Assembly: GCA_021186555.1 (NCBI GenBank)
Contig: JAJKFL010000039.1
Coordinates: forward strand, 43,068,597 to 43,132,596
DNA length: 64,000 nucleotides
Direction of reading: 5' to 3'
Origin: Reticulitermes speratus
Taxonomy: Eukaryota; Arthropoda; Insecta; Blattodea; Rhinotermitidae
Translations under genes and position numbers: made by a program
The notes under the pieces: generated by a model
What the model was told of the DNA's origin: nothing
Database searches by the model: none
Seen by the model: the letters and a program-made list of their open reading frames with translations, nothing else
Shown here: positions 1 to 11,350 of the stretch, piece by piece
Layout: each line of letters begins with the position of its first letter
Position numbering within the stretch: position 1 is the stretch's first letter

Positions 1-385
1 CATAGAAAAGTGTCCAAAACAGAGACTGTATGTGGTCAGGAGTAGTAGGATGGGTCGACACCAAGACTGACCGACTGGCTGGCTGACTGACCGAGTCACT
101 GACTGACGAAGTAACTGGCTGGCTGACTAAGTGACCGACCGACGGAGTGACTGACTAACCGACTGACTTACTGACTGCTGGAACAACTGGCTGGCTGACT
201 GACTGACCGACGGTCGAACTGAGTGACTGACGGAGCAACTTTTTGACTGACTGACTGACGAACTGACTGACTAACCGACTGACTGCCGGAGCAACTGGCT
301 GGTTGACTGACTGACCGACGGACTGACTGACAGAACGTCTGCTGACTGAACAACTGGCTGACTGACGTGTACTTCATTGTCCGAG
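1..385 (-). repeat. Degenerate GACT/GACC tetranucleotide expansion in a SINE-like repeat, cut by window edge
   Basis: From about 63 to 370 the sequence is a degenerate tetranucleotide tract (GACT, GACC, GACG, GGCT). The flank at 20-62, read on the minus strand, is a close match to 35315-35370 (both contain CTCCTGACCACATA next to TGTCGACCC). This is therefore a second copy of the repeat family at 35044-35425. The serine/glutamine-rich open frame here is a by-product of the tetranucleotide. Confidence 0.7.
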
Positions 386-1425
386 ACAAAGCGTAGCAAT
401 AATGTCATTGTATGTATTTATACACGGCTTGATAGCTGAAACGTGCATCGAAACATGTCGACTGGTGATCTGATTACGTGCTGGTCGTTGGGTCTTTGAA
501 GAAGGGGCAAGCTGGTCGGAGTAGCGTGCTCGGGGATTGCGTTCAAAAATGCTATAACAGCAGAATAAATGGATGAAACTGAAACGTTAGGCCAAGTGAT
601 GTGAAATGTTCCGCGTACTGTCACGTCGACCGCGTCGGTGGGTTTCCGCGGGATGGCACGTGCTCAAGTGTTATCGGGGCATGCGGCTTCGGGAGGCATG
701 GCAGACAGGTTTTGTCGGGACGTCCTGTGATCTGGCAGCCCAAGTGACGCCAAGTTGGCCTAGTCTGAGAGCAGCCGCCGTATTGATCCAGCCCAAACAG
801 CTGTGTTGTGCCTCTCCATCCGGTTGCGATGTGATGCTTGGACGAAACAGGCCCAGCAGATGAAGTTTCCCAACAAGTTAGGAAATTTGTGCATAGCGGG
901 AAAGTTAGGGTGAGTTCATCTAAATTTGTTCAGTTACATAGAAAATTGTAAGACACGAGGAAGTTTTATGTGGCACGAAATATTGAATCTTCGCGTTTCA
1001 AATGAAGATTCTTCATGAAAGGCAATGTTTCTGTACGTACTTGTGTGCATTGCCTGATGGTGGCTTAATTCGTTGAGCCGAACCCCCGTCCCCCCTTAGC
1101 TGTACGCTTAGCACACCTTTACCTTTTCTTTACAAACTGTTTCTGTTGATAAATGTTACTGGCAAGAATTTGTGATAAGCGTTAAATGTGTTTTTCGTTT
1201 ATCTGTACAACTTTCGCTCCAAACGTTTTTCATTCCGATAAACTTTTGGCGACTTACAGTCGAGATGCGCGCAGAAACACGTGTTTAGGTCTTCATGAGA
1301 AGCGTGACTAGGCGTTCTTTACGAAGTAAAAAAGAACGTGTTATGTGGAGACAACGTCCGTCGGTCTCTGACCTGGTACCAGCGACTGAACCGTTGGACG
1401 GATTTTTACGGAATTCGGCGTGGGA
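386..1425. other. No recognisable gene
   Basis: About 1 kb of unique-looking sequence. Open frames on both strands around 418-863 are short and show no recognisable domain. A TTTACC-containing stretch near 1125 resembles the 3' tail of local SINEs, but no tRNA-like head is visible. Confidence 0.5.
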
Positions 1426-3112
1426 GTGCTTGGCAGCGTGCATCTCGTGACAACAGACTCGCTGACAGTGACAGTGACACTGTACGTCTGTCCGTAAGTG
1501 CTTGGCAGCGTGCATCTCGTGACAACAGACTCGCTGACACTGACACTGTACGTCTGTCCGTAAGTGCTTGGCAGCGTGCATCTCGTGACAACAGACTCGC
1601 TGACAGTGACACTGTACGTCTGTCCGTAAGTGCTTGGCAGCGTGCATCTCGTGACAACAGACTCGCTGACAGTGACACTGTACGTCTGTCCGTAAGTGCT
1701 TGGCAGCGTGCATCTCGTGACAACAGACTCGCTGACAGTGACACTGTACGTCTGTCCGTAAGTGCTTGGCAGCGTGCATCTCGTGACAACAGACTCGCTG
1801 ACAGTGACACTGTACGTCTGTCCGTAAGTGCTTGGCAGCGTGCATCTCGTGACAACAGACTCGCTGACAGTGACACTGTACGTCTGTCCGTAAGTGCTTG
1901 GCAGCGTGCATCTCGTGACAACAGACTCGCTGACAGTGACACTGTACGTCTGTCCGTAAGTGCTTGGCAGCGTGCATCTCGTGACAACAGACTCGCTGAC
2001 AGTGACACTGTACGTCTGTCCGTAAGTGCTTGGCAGCGTGCATCTCGTGACAACAGACTCGCTGACAGTGACACTGTACGTCTGTCCGTAAGTGCTTGGC
2101 AGCGTGCATCTCGTGACAACAGACTCGCTGACAGTGACACTGTACGTCTGTCCGTAAGTGCTTGGCAGCGTGCATCTCGTGACAACAGACTCGCTGACAG
2201 TGACACTGTACGTCTGTCCGTAAGTGCTTGGCAGCGTGCATCTCGTGACAACAGACTCGCTGACAGTGACACTGTACGTCTGTCCGTAAGTGCTTGGCAG
2301 CGTGCATCTCGTGACAACAGACTCGCTGACAGTGACACTGTACGTCTGTCCGTAAGTGCTTGGCAGCGTGCATCTCGTGACAACAGACTCGCTGACAGTG
2401 ACACTGTACGTCTGTCCGTAAGTGCTTGGCAGCGTGCATCTCGTGACAACAGACTCGCTGACAGTGACACTGTACGTCTGTCCGTAAGTGCTTGGCAGCG
2501 TGCATCTCGTGACAACAGACTCGCTGACAGTGACACTGTACGTCTGTCCGTAAGTGCTTGGCAGCGTGCATCTCGTGACAACAGACTCGCTGACAGTGAC
2601 ACTGTACGTCTGTCCGTAAGTGCTTGGCAGCGTGCATCTCGTGACAACAGACTCGCTGACAGTGACACTGTACGTCTGTCCGTAAGTGCTTGGCAGCGTG
2701 CACCTCGTGACAACAGACTCGCTGACAGTGACAGTGACACTGTACGTCTGTCCGTAAGTGCTTGGCAGCGTGCACCTCGTGACAACAGACTCGCTGACAG
2801 TGACAGTGACACTGTACGTCTGTCCGTAAGTGCTTGGCAGCGTGCACCTCGTGACAACAGACTCGCTGACAGTGACACTGTACGTCTGTCCGTAAGTGCT
2901 TGGCAGCGTGCACCTCGTGACAACAGACTCGCTGACAGTGACAGTGACACTGTACGTCTGTCCGTAAGTGCTTGACAGCGTGCACCTCGTGACAACAGAC
3001 TCGCTGACAGTGACAGTGACACTGTACGTCTGTCCGTAAGTGCTTGGCAGCGTGCACCTCGTGACAACAGACTCGCTGACAGTGACAGTGACACTGTACG
3101 TCTGTCCGTAAT
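1426..3112 (+). repeat. 66/72-bp minisatellite, about 25 copies
   Basis: Tandem copies of a 66-bp unit beginning GTGCTTGGCAGCGTGCATCT. Some copies at each end are 72 bp because of an extra 6-bp CAGTGA step inside a CAGTGACA run. Middle copies are almost identical. Copies from about 2695 on share a CATCTC to CACCTC change, so variants are spatially clustered as expected for local duplication. Because 66 is divisible by three and the unit lacks stops, several frames on both strands stay open for over 500 codons. I do not regard any of them as genes. Confidence 0.97.
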
Positions 3113-3393
3113 TTCCACATTTGCAGCTCGGTGCTGTACAAAATTGTGCATAACGCTGTTGAGCATTTGTGAGTGTTAATGACAGTACAGACGGGCTGTG
3201 TGCTGACACCGTGTGGCATTCTGAAAGAGTAAAGAACGCCTTGGTAAATTCCGTGTATTACGTCACGGAGTGCAGTATGTGCAGTTTGTGCAGTATGTAC
3301 AGTATGTGCAGTTTTGTTGTGTTATTGTTATTATTATTACCGTTATTGGTGGTGTTGATATGCCACGACTTTCTCAGTCACTCCGTACAAATG

Positions 3394-4036
3394 CTAGTAC
3401 ATGTGTCCTCAGAGATGACAGGATTACTGTGCCTCTCTAGTACATGTGTCCTCAGAGATGACAGGATTACTGTGCCTCGCTAGTACATGTGTCCTCAGAG
3501 ATGACAGGATTACTGTGCCTCGCTAGTACATGTGTCCTCAGAGATGACAGGATTACTGTGCCTCGCTAGTACATGTGTCCTCAGAGATGACAGGATTACT
3601 GTGCCTCGCTAGTACATGTGTCCTCAGAGATGACAGGATTACTGTGCCTCGCTAGTACATGTGTCCTCAGAGATGACAGGATTACTGTGCCTCGCTAGTA
3701 CATGTGTCCTCAGAGATGACAGGATTACTGTGCCTCGCTAGTACATGTGTCCTCAGAGATGACAGGATTACTGTGCCTCGCTAGTACATGTGTCCCTCAG
3801 AGATGACAGGATTACTGTGCCTCGCTAGTACATGTGTCCTCAGAGATGACAGGATTACTGTGCCTCGCTAGTACATGTGTCCTCAGAGATGACAGGATTA
3901 CTGTGCCTCGCTAGTACATGTGTCCTCAGAGATGACAGGATTACTGTGCCTCGCTAGTACATGTGTCCTCAGAGATGACAGGATTACTGTGCCTCGCTAG
4001 TACATGTGTCCTCAGAGATGACAGGATTACTGTGCC
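3394..4036 (+). repeat. 43-bp minisatellite, 15 copies
   Basis: Tandem unit of 43 bp beginning CTAGTACATGTGTCCTCAGA. The copies are nearly perfect, with a one-base insertion (CCCTCAG) in the copy near 3790. It starts about 280 bp after the 66-bp array and shares no sequence with it. A short TGCAGTATG-type repeat sits at 3271-3312 between them. Confidence 0.97.
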
Positions 4037-4298
4037 ACGTGTCACGCAACTGGTAGTCCTTACCTGCCAGTATGTCAGTGTTATGTCACTGAACGCTCAG
4101 TACTCGTCTGTTTGCAAGCCTTAGTAATTGTGCCTGTACACACCGTGAAGACACACGTGTAGGGAGAGTCACTAATTGCAGGCCAGTGCACAGACTTACT
4201 GCCCGTCTGTGGAGTTAGAGCTCCACTCATCCTTGACCTCGGCACTAATTGCAGGCGAGTCGTTAGACTTAATCGCCGGCTGTGGAGTTTTATTTTCA

Positions 4299-4552
4299 AT
4301 GGCTCGACAGCCCCTTGGGGGCCTAGGCCGCCTCATTGTTCGAGGCTTCACGATCACACACTTCAGACACACCACAATAGGTAGGACTCCTCTGGACGAG
4401 TGATCAGCCCGTTGCAGAGACCTCTACCTGACAACACACAACACTCACAACAGACAGACATCCATGCCCTAGGCGGGATTCGAACCCACAATCCCAGTAA
4501 GCGAGCGGCCGTAGACCCACGCCTTAGACCGCACGGCCACTGGGATCGGCTC
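4299..4552 (-). mobile_element. tRNA-derived SINE, family 2
   Basis: The minus strand begins at a tRNA-like head (GATCCCAGTGGCCGTGCGGT) with a B box GGGTTCGAATCCC and ends near a CCCCCAAGGGGCTGTCGAGCC segment at 4299-4325. The same sequence occurs on the + strand at 33818-34077 over its whole length, which defines the family. Confidence 0.85.
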
Positions 4553-4559
4553 TGTGGAG

Positions 4560-5306
4560 GTATAGCTCCACCCACTCGTAACGTCGGCTCTAATTGGAGG
4601 CGATTGCTGAGCCTTAGTCGCCGTCCCAAGAACCGTTATGGATGTTTTGGTTATGAGGACAATGTCTTGCCTGTGCCGGGAGTGGACTGCGCTGTGCAGT
4701 TCTGCGAGAGTCAGTAGTCTGCATCAAACATTTGGGGTCACGTTTGTACGGATAATGCGTGTAATGCAGTGAGACTGTGAAGCATTGTGTAGGGCATTTT
4801 GAGAACGTCAGCCCTTTACGGAATCCCAGCATTTCCAAATTTTACGCCCTTTACAGTTTCTGACGTCGACTCTTCAGGCCGTCTACGTCTGCAACACGTG
4901 GCGGCGTTTATAAACAAGAGAGACTTTGTAAAGCACGGTTTATGCCGAAACTGTGCAACACGCAAATTGGCGGCCGTCAATCGGTCCGTTTAGCGATTGC
5001 TGTCCCGAACGCAACGCAACGCGTCGCCCGGCTCATCTGCACACTGTGGGCACTGCCGATGTACCGGTACTTGTGCGTCTGTGCTAAGGCTACATGGGCT
5101 CTTTGCACTCTTTGCACCCTGTCGTATCGGCGGGTCCGGGCGTCTAATTACTGCGGGCGTTTGTGGATTTCCTCAGTCGCTTCGGGCAAATACAGGAATA
5201 GTACCTGAAATTAGGCCCTGGCTAGTTCCACGTCTTGGAAACACCAACAGGCCAGCCGTACGGTGCTGTGTAGTCCGAGCTGTGGGCATAGAGCCTTGCT
5301 GACTGA
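4560..5306. other. No recognisable gene
   Basis: Unique sequence apart from a short stretch near 4560-4620 repeating part of 4200-4290 (GTGGAG..AGCTCCAC and a CTAATTG..GGCGA motif), probably a partial local duplication. Open frames of 64-105 codons have no recognisable domain. Confidence 0.5.
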
Positions 5307-6745
5307 TGAACCTGCATTATGTATAAAGACTCAGCTCAGTAAACACACTCCGTCTCAGTTATACAAACAGTCAGTTAATGTTGTACAGTGAAATAATCGC
5401 TGTTTGTTCTGAGATCCACACAAAACACATAAATACAGTCCGTACCGCGCAGTAAACACACTCCGTCTCAGTTATACAAACCAGTCAGTTAATGTTGTAC
5501 AGTGAAATAATCGCTGTTTGTTCTGAGATCCACACAAAACACATAAATACAGTCCGTACCGCGCAGTAAAACACTCCGTCTCAGTTATACAAACCAGTCA
5601 GTTAATTTTGTACAGTGAAATAATCGCTGTTTGTTCTGAGATCCACACAAAACACATAAATACAGTCCGTACCGCGCAGTAAACACACTCCGTCTCAGTT
5701 ATACAAACCAGTCAGTTAATGTTGTACAGTGAAATAATCGCTGTTTGTTCTGAGATCCACACAAAACACATAAATACAGTCCGTACCGCGCAGTAAAACA
5801 CTCCGTCTCAGTTATACAAACCAGTCAGTTAATTTTGTACAGTGAAATAATCGCTGTTTGTTCTGAGATCCACACAAACACATAAATACAGTCCGTACCG
5901 CGCAGTAAACACACTCCGTCTCAGTTATACAAACCAGTCAGTTAATGTGTACAGTGAAATAATCGCTGTTTGTTCTGAGATCCACACAAAACACATAAAT
6001 ACAGTCCGTACCGCGCAGTAAACACACTCCGTCTCAGTTATACAAACCAGTCAGTTAATTTTGTACAGTGAAATAATCGCTGTTTGTTCTGAGATCCACA
6101 CAAAACACATAAATACAGTCCGTACCGCGCAGTAAACACACTCCGATCTCAGTTATACAAACCAGTCAGTTAATGTTGTACAGTGAAATAATCGCTGTTT
6201 GTTCTGAGATCCACACAAAACACATAAATACACTGTGTACGCGCAGTAAACAACATCGTCATGTTATAAAACCAGTCGTATTTGTACAGTGAAATAACTG
6301 GCTGTTTGTCTGAGATCCACAAAACACATAAATACAGTCCTACCGCGCAAGTAACCACACATCCGTCTCAGTATACAAACATCAGTAATGTCGACAGTGA
6401 TAATCGTGTTGTCTGAGATCCACCAAAACATAATACATACGCGCGCAGTAACACCTCCGTCTCAGTTTGCAAAGCCATGTCAGTTAATTTGTACAGTGAA
6501 AATCGCTGTTGTCTGAGATGCCACAAAACACATAATAAGCCCGTACGCGCAGTAAACACACTCGTTCAGTATACAACATCATATTTTACATGAATAAGCT
6601 GTTTGTTCGATCACACAAACATAATCAGTCCGTCGGCAGTAACCATCTTCGTCAAACAGTCGTATGCGTACAGTGAATAATCGCTGTTGTTGAGATCACA
6701 CAACACTAATCCTGGTGGCAGAAGTGAATTGTGAATGTAATGGTG
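5307..6745 (+). mobile_element. TTAA-type element with expanded 114-bp monomer, eroded copy
   Basis: About 12 tandem copies of the 114-bp monomer (CCGTACCGCGCAGTAAACAC...ACACATAAATACAGT). Left end is eroded (TGAACCTGCATTATG) and lacks the first GTACCGCG. From about 6236 the monomers carry many small insertions and deletions, and the right end (GTGGCAGAAGTGAATTGTGA, near 6714) is only just recognisable. Confidence 0.88.
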
Positions 6746-7045
6746 GTCATAGCCACTGGTAACGGTAATAGCATATCTAGTGTGCCCGCCAACCACAGCA
6801 GCTTGTGAATTCAAAGTCGCAGTGTGTGTGTGTCGCAGCGGTAAGATCAATGGCGGCTTGCGCGTTTGGGGGCGCTGCTGCAGCTAGGTGAGAGAGTGCA
6901 GGGTCATCAGAGATTGACTAATAATCAGAAAGCCAGTGTGGTGTGCTTGTACATGGCGATTTTCTTGAGTCTTTGAAATCTGCGGTCTTCTGGGGTATTT
7001 ATTAAGGTTCTTGAGTATTTAAACGTTTAAAGCACAGTTAAAACG

Positions 7046-7098
7046 TTAAAACCCCTGAAGATGGCTCTATAACAGCCGAAACATATGTCCGGTTTTAA
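7046..7098 (+). ncRNA. Hammerhead-ribozyme-like motif
   Basis: Core CTGAAGA (7055-7061) fits the hammerhead CUGANGA box. One extra T (7062) follows, then stem II GGCT/AGCC (7063-7066 with 7074-7077) with a 7-base loop, then GAAA (7078-7081). Stem III is the short ACAT/ATGT (7081-7088), and C89 occupies the cleavage-site position. Stem I pairs TTAAAACC (7046-7053) with GGTTTTAA (7091-7098), with one C/C mismatch next to the core. Known hammerheads normally have no extra base after CUGANGA, so activity is uncertain. The site just upstream (6977-7000) shares the ATCTGCG(G)TCTTCTGGGGTATT start of the foldback elements. Confidence 0.5.
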
Positions 7099-7555
7099 AA
7101 TTTTTATAAATGTGTTTTAAAAAAAGTGTACAGTTTTTTAAATAAAGTTGCATCCATTTGGTGTGTGTAAATAGTGACTAAGTTTAATAAGTTTCTGCTT
7201 AACTTCATACATTATTACGATACGGCTAGTACCAAAAAGAGAAGCAATTAGGAAACACTGGATTACGCAAGGGATGAAAAACTGAAGTAGAAGAATGCGA
7301 ATATTAGATAAACAAAGGAAAGAAATGAAATTAGGAAGATTGTCAGTTCAGTCAAAATTATAGAAGAATATATAGAAAAGTTATTAATAAACTAAGAAAA
7401 GTGATAATGACAATTACTTAGCAAATGCAAAGAATAAAACAAAAGCTCATGGCAGATTATTAATTACGAGACTGTTAAAACAACAATTAGTAATAACAAC
7501 ACTGAACTAAACTGGAATTGGAGTAAAATAACAAACCCAAATATGGTTTCAGAAA

Positions 7556-7641
7556 TACAGGGCATACACAAAAGAATGATGCGGTTTTAATAGTGAACAC
7601 TATTAAAACCGCACCATTATTTTGTGTATACTCTGTATTTA
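7556..7641. mobile_element. Palindromic miniature derivative of the mariner-like repeat
   Basis: Near-perfect inverted repeat: AATACAGGGCATACACAAAA...GCGGTTTTAATAGTG, three bases, then the complement ending TGTGTATACTCTGTATTT. The outer 35 bp match the termini of the larger element at 12843-13253, so this is a head-to-head fusion of its ends with no interior. It sits inside the LINE remnant. Confidence 0.8.
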
Positions 7642-8294
7642 ATTCATATTTTGTGGATATTGTGGAGAAACTGACGGATCGTAAGGATATTGTATATAGT
7701 AGATGTCAAAGGTCATCTTGGAAACTGAACAGTTGACAAAACACATTGTTTTTTAACCCAGTATCAGAAGTTGAAATGAAACAAACAGTAAATAAATCAA
7801 AAGGAAACTTGACAAGTGGTATTGACGGTGTCAGAGATGGCGGTAAACAGAAGTGCTGGATATATTTTCAAAACCGTTCAAACCTCTTTTGAAGCGGGTA
7901 TTTTTGTAGATAAATTGAAAATGGCGGTAGTAAAACCCTTATACAAGAAGAGAAATAGGGAAGATTTTGAAAATACAGATCGATATTCCTTACTAACAGT
8001 GTTTTGAAAAATTATAGAAACGGTAATGAACGTTAGATTAAATGTTATAACAAATAACGATATATTGGTGGAAGCTCAAAATGGGTTTAGAAAGGGTAAG
8101 TCAGTGGAAACGGCTGTTCAGGCCTTTTTTGGAAAATAAAAATTATGAAGCATTAGAGTAAAAATAAGTACAGTTGGTATTTTTCTAGATTTATCAAAAG
8201 CTTATGACGTAATTAATGATAAAATATTGCTTGATAAATTGGAAGCGTATGGAATACGTGGAGTAGTAGATCGATGGTGTAAATCGATATCTGA

Positions 8295-8347
8295 CAGCAA
8301 TAAGTCACGAACAGATGTTTTGTGCATCTGTTCGTGACTTATTGCTG
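8295..8347. repeat. Perfect 23-bp inverted repeat, 7-base loop
   Basis: CAGCAATAAGTCACGAACAG followed by ATG, a TTTTGTG loop, then the exact complement to 8347. It lies within the LINE reverse transcriptase remnant where the coding sequence breaks off, suggesting a templated inverted duplication at a deletion joint. Confidence 0.9.
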
Positions 8348-8507
8348 ATTACAGAAATGCACGGTAAATTAATGTTGAAGTTCGTATCTAAGAGGTCGCA
8401 GACAGTGTTGAAATACAGTACTTAGGAAACAAGAAAACTGTTTTAGAAAAATGTTTATCGCGTTTAAAATAAATAAAAAATGGAGTTCTGCAGGGCTCAA
8501 TATTGGG

Positions 8508-9258
8508 TCGAGTACTGTAGGTGATGTAGATGTGACAGACTGGATATACTGTAGGTGATGTAGATGTGACAGACTGGATATACTGTAGGTGATGTAGATG
8601 TGACAGACTGGATATACTGTAGGTGATGTAGATGTGACAGACTGGATATACTGTAGGTGATGTAGATGTGACAGACTGGATATACTGTAGGTGATGTAGA
8701 TGTGACAGACTGGATATACTGTAGGTGATGTAGATGTGACAGACTGGATATACTGTAGGTGATGTAGATGTGACAGACTGGATATACTGTAGGTGATGTA
8801 GATGTGACAGACTGGATATACTGTAGGTGATGTAGATGTGACAGACTGGATATACTGTAGGTGATGTAGATGTGACAGACTGAATATACTGTAGGTGATG
8901 TAGATGTGACAGACTGGATATACTGTAGGTGATGTAGATGTGACAGACTGGATATACTGTAGGTGATGTAGATGTGACAGACTGGATATACTGTAGGTGA
9001 TGTAGATGTGACAGACTGGATATACTGTAGTGATGTAGATGTGACAGACTGGATATACTGTAGGTGATGTAGATGTGACAGACTGGATATACTGTAGTGA
9101 TGTAGATGTGACAGACTGGATATACTGTAGGTGATGTAGATGTGACAGACTGGATATACTGTAGGTGATGTAGATGTGACAGACGGATATACTGTAGGTG
9201 ATGTAGATGTTGACAGACTGGATAACTGTAGGTGATGTAGATGTGACAGACTGGATAA
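8508..9258 (+). repeat. 34-bp minisatellite inside the LINE remnant, about 22 copies
   Basis: Unit of 34 bp, GTGATGTAGATGTGACAGAC plus TGGATATACTGTAG. It begins directly after the LINE GSILG block and ends where LINE 3' sequence seems to resume at 9259. Single-base deletions cluster in the last seven copies. The long minus-strand open frame through it (SHLHHLQYIQSVTSTSPTVY) is three units (34 codons) repeated, not a gene. Confidence 0.95.
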
Positions 9259-9446
9259 GCTTTTGTGAAATAACTGTAATAAACCTAAAATGGTTTACAG
9301 TTGTATATATGTATATGTAAGGTAAATGCATTTTATATAAGTCGTATGGTGAGAATTCACATATTGATTTAGAATAAATATTAGATGTATGCTGTACAAT
9401 GTTGTCAAAGGTATGAAATAAATTAAATTAAATTGAATTGAATTGA
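9259..9446 (+). mobile_element. LINE 3' end with AAATT/GAATT tail
   Basis: Sequence after the 34-bp array that ends in GAAATAAATTAAATTAAATT and GAATTGAATTGAAT, a microsatellite tail typical of non-LTR elements. It probably belongs to the LINE at 7200-8514. Confidence 0.55.
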
Positions 9447-10831
9447 ATATGGATCTCAGAACAAACAGCGATTATTTCACTGTACAAATTAACTGACTTG
9501 GTTTTGTATAACTGAGACGGAGTGTGTTTACTGCGCGGTACGGACTGTATTTATGTGTTTTGTGTGGATCTCAGAACAAACAGCGATTATTTCACTGTAC
9601 AGCATTAACTGACTGGTTTGTGTATAACTGGAGACTGAGTGTGTTTACTGCGCGGTACGGACTGTATTTATGTGTTTTGTGTGGGATCTCAGAACAAAAC
9701 AGCGATTATTTCACTGTACAACATTAACTGACTGGTTTGTATTAACTGGACGGAGGTGTGTTTACTGCGCGGTAACGGACTGTATTTATGTGTTTTGTGT
9801 GGATCTCAGAACAAACAGCGATTATTTCACTGTAACAGCATTAATGACTGGTTTGTATAACTGAGACGGAGTGTTTATGCGCTGGTACGACTGTATTTAT
9901 GTGTTTTGTGTGGATCTCAGAACAAACAGCGATTATTTCACTGTACAACATTAACTGACTGGTTTGTATAACGAGACGGAGTGTGTTTACTGCGGGGTAC
10001 GGACTGTATTTATGTGTTTTGTGTGGATCTCAGAACAAACAGCGATTATTTCACTGTACAACATTAATCTGACTGGTTTGTATAACTGAGACGGAGTGTG
10101 TTTACTGCGCGGTACGGACTGTATTTATGTGTTTTGTGTGGATCTCAGAACAAACAGCGATTATTTCACTGTACAACATTAACTGACTGGTTTGTATAAC
10201 TGAGACGGAGTGTGTTTACTGCGCGGTACGGACTGTATTTATGTGTTTTTGTGTGGATCTCAGAACAAACAGCGATTATTTCACTGTACAGCATTAACTG
10301 ACTGGTTTGTATAACTGAGACGGAGTGTTTACTGCGCGGTACGGACTGTATTTATGTGTTTTGTGTGGATCTCAGAACAAACAGCGATTATTTCACTGTA
10401 CAACATTAACTGACTGGTTTGTATAACCGAGACGGAGTGTGTTTACTGCGCGGTACGGACTGTATTTATGTGTTTTGTGTGGATCTCAGAACAAACAGCG
10501 ATTATTTCACTGTACAGCATTAACTGACTGGTTTGTATAACTGAGACGGAGTGTTTTACTGCGCGGTACGGACTGTATTTATGTGTTTTGTGTGGATCTC
10601 AGAACAAACAGCGATTATTTCACTGTACAACATTAACTGACTGGTTTGTATAACGAGACGGAGTGTGTTTACTGCGCGGTACGGACTGTATTTATGTGTT
10701 TTGTGTGGATCTCAGAACAAACAGCGATTATTTCACTGTACAACATAACTGACTGGTTTGTATAACTGAGACGGAGTGTGTTTACTGCGCGGTTCGGTCT
10801 GTATATATAATTCAGATCAATTCGAGCTTAA
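9447..10831 (-). mobile_element. TTAA-type element with expanded 114-bp monomer
   Basis: About 12 monomers reading in the opposite sense to the copy at 5307. It starts abruptly inside a monomer at the LINE tail, so its right end is missing. It finishes with a degenerate left end ending in a possible TTAA (10828-10831). Several monomers in 9600-9900 carry single-base insertions and deletions. Confidence 0.9.
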
Positions 10832-10856
10832 ATTTCGTCTGCCACTACTTCAGTTT

Positions 10857-11160
10857 GGGGCACGCGGTGGCGCAGTTGGTTGAGGCACTGCGCTACAAGC
10901 CAGAACGTCTCGGGTTCGATTCCCGATGGTTTCACTGGAATTTTCCATTGATATAATCGTTTCGGTCGCACTATGGCCCTGGGGTCGACTCAGCCTCTAA
11001 CAGAAATGAGTACCAGGAATCTTTCTTGGGGGGTAAAGGCGGCCGGTGCGTAGGGCTGACAACCTTACCACCTTAATGTACCGATTGTCTATAAATCTGT
11101 GAGCCTCAACCTCCTGGAACCCTAAGGGCCTGTTCAGGTCTGTAAGTGGGGTTGCTGTAC
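10857..11160 (+). mobile_element. tRNA-derived SINE, family 1
   Basis: tRNA-like head GCACGCGGTGGCGCAGTTGG (A box TGGCGCAGTTGG) with B box GGTTCGATTCCC at 10912-10923, a unique body, and a TTTACC-containing tail. Two minus-strand copies lie at 17303-17626 and 34576-34872. Confidence 0.88.
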
Positions 11161-11350
11161 CTTTACTACTTCAGTTTACCCTGTCAGTCAGTCAGTCAGT
11201 CAGTCAGTCTCATTCCACCACTGCTCTATACTCATCGTCATTTTAATGCTATCCTTATTAGCCTTCCAATAAAGCAGCGCTGTTCAGGACATCGGCGAAC
11301 GTTGGACAGCAAAGCAGCAAGCAGTACAGCAAGCTGTTTTCAGGTTATTT
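11160..11350 (+). mobile_element. SINE family 5 fragment with (CAGT)n insertion
   Basis: Matches the body of the repeat at 36600-36870: CTGTCAGT..CATTCCACC, then CTCTATACTCATC, then GAACGTTGGACAGCAAAG. A run of CAGT repeats (11180-11208) has expanded from the CCTGTCAGT site. Confidence 0.7.

Larger units (their letters stand above)
7200..8514 (+). pseudogene. Non-LTR retrotransposon (Jockey-like LINE) reverse transcriptase, broken
   Basis: Fragments of a reverse transcriptase read in order on the + strand with stops and frameshifts: a SGIDGV-like start near 7815, VVKPLYKK..REDFENTDRYSLL (7927-8000), a stop where SK is expected, then VEAQNGFRKGKSVETAVQAF (8068-8130), [20 protein letters not shown] (8179-8240) and, after a gap, NGVLQGSILG (8477-8506), the GVPQGSxLGP block of RT palm domains. 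Downstream RT and the 3' region are replaced by a 34-bp array. This is old, dead copy material. Confidence 0.85.

Noticed and set aside
1285..3219. Open frames of 545-644 codons on both strands
   Set aside because: They run through the 66-bp array in several frames at once. A stop-free unit divisible by three explains them fully, and the predicted proteins are exact repeats with no domain.
4480..4552. tRNA genes at SINE heads (also 10862, 17552, 33822, 34805)
   Set aside because: Box A and B are present but the cloverleaf is incomplete and each is followed by a SINE body found at several loci.
8369..9331. 320-codon minus-strand open frame
   Set aside because: It is three 34-bp units read as 34 codons, over and over, inside a minisatellite.
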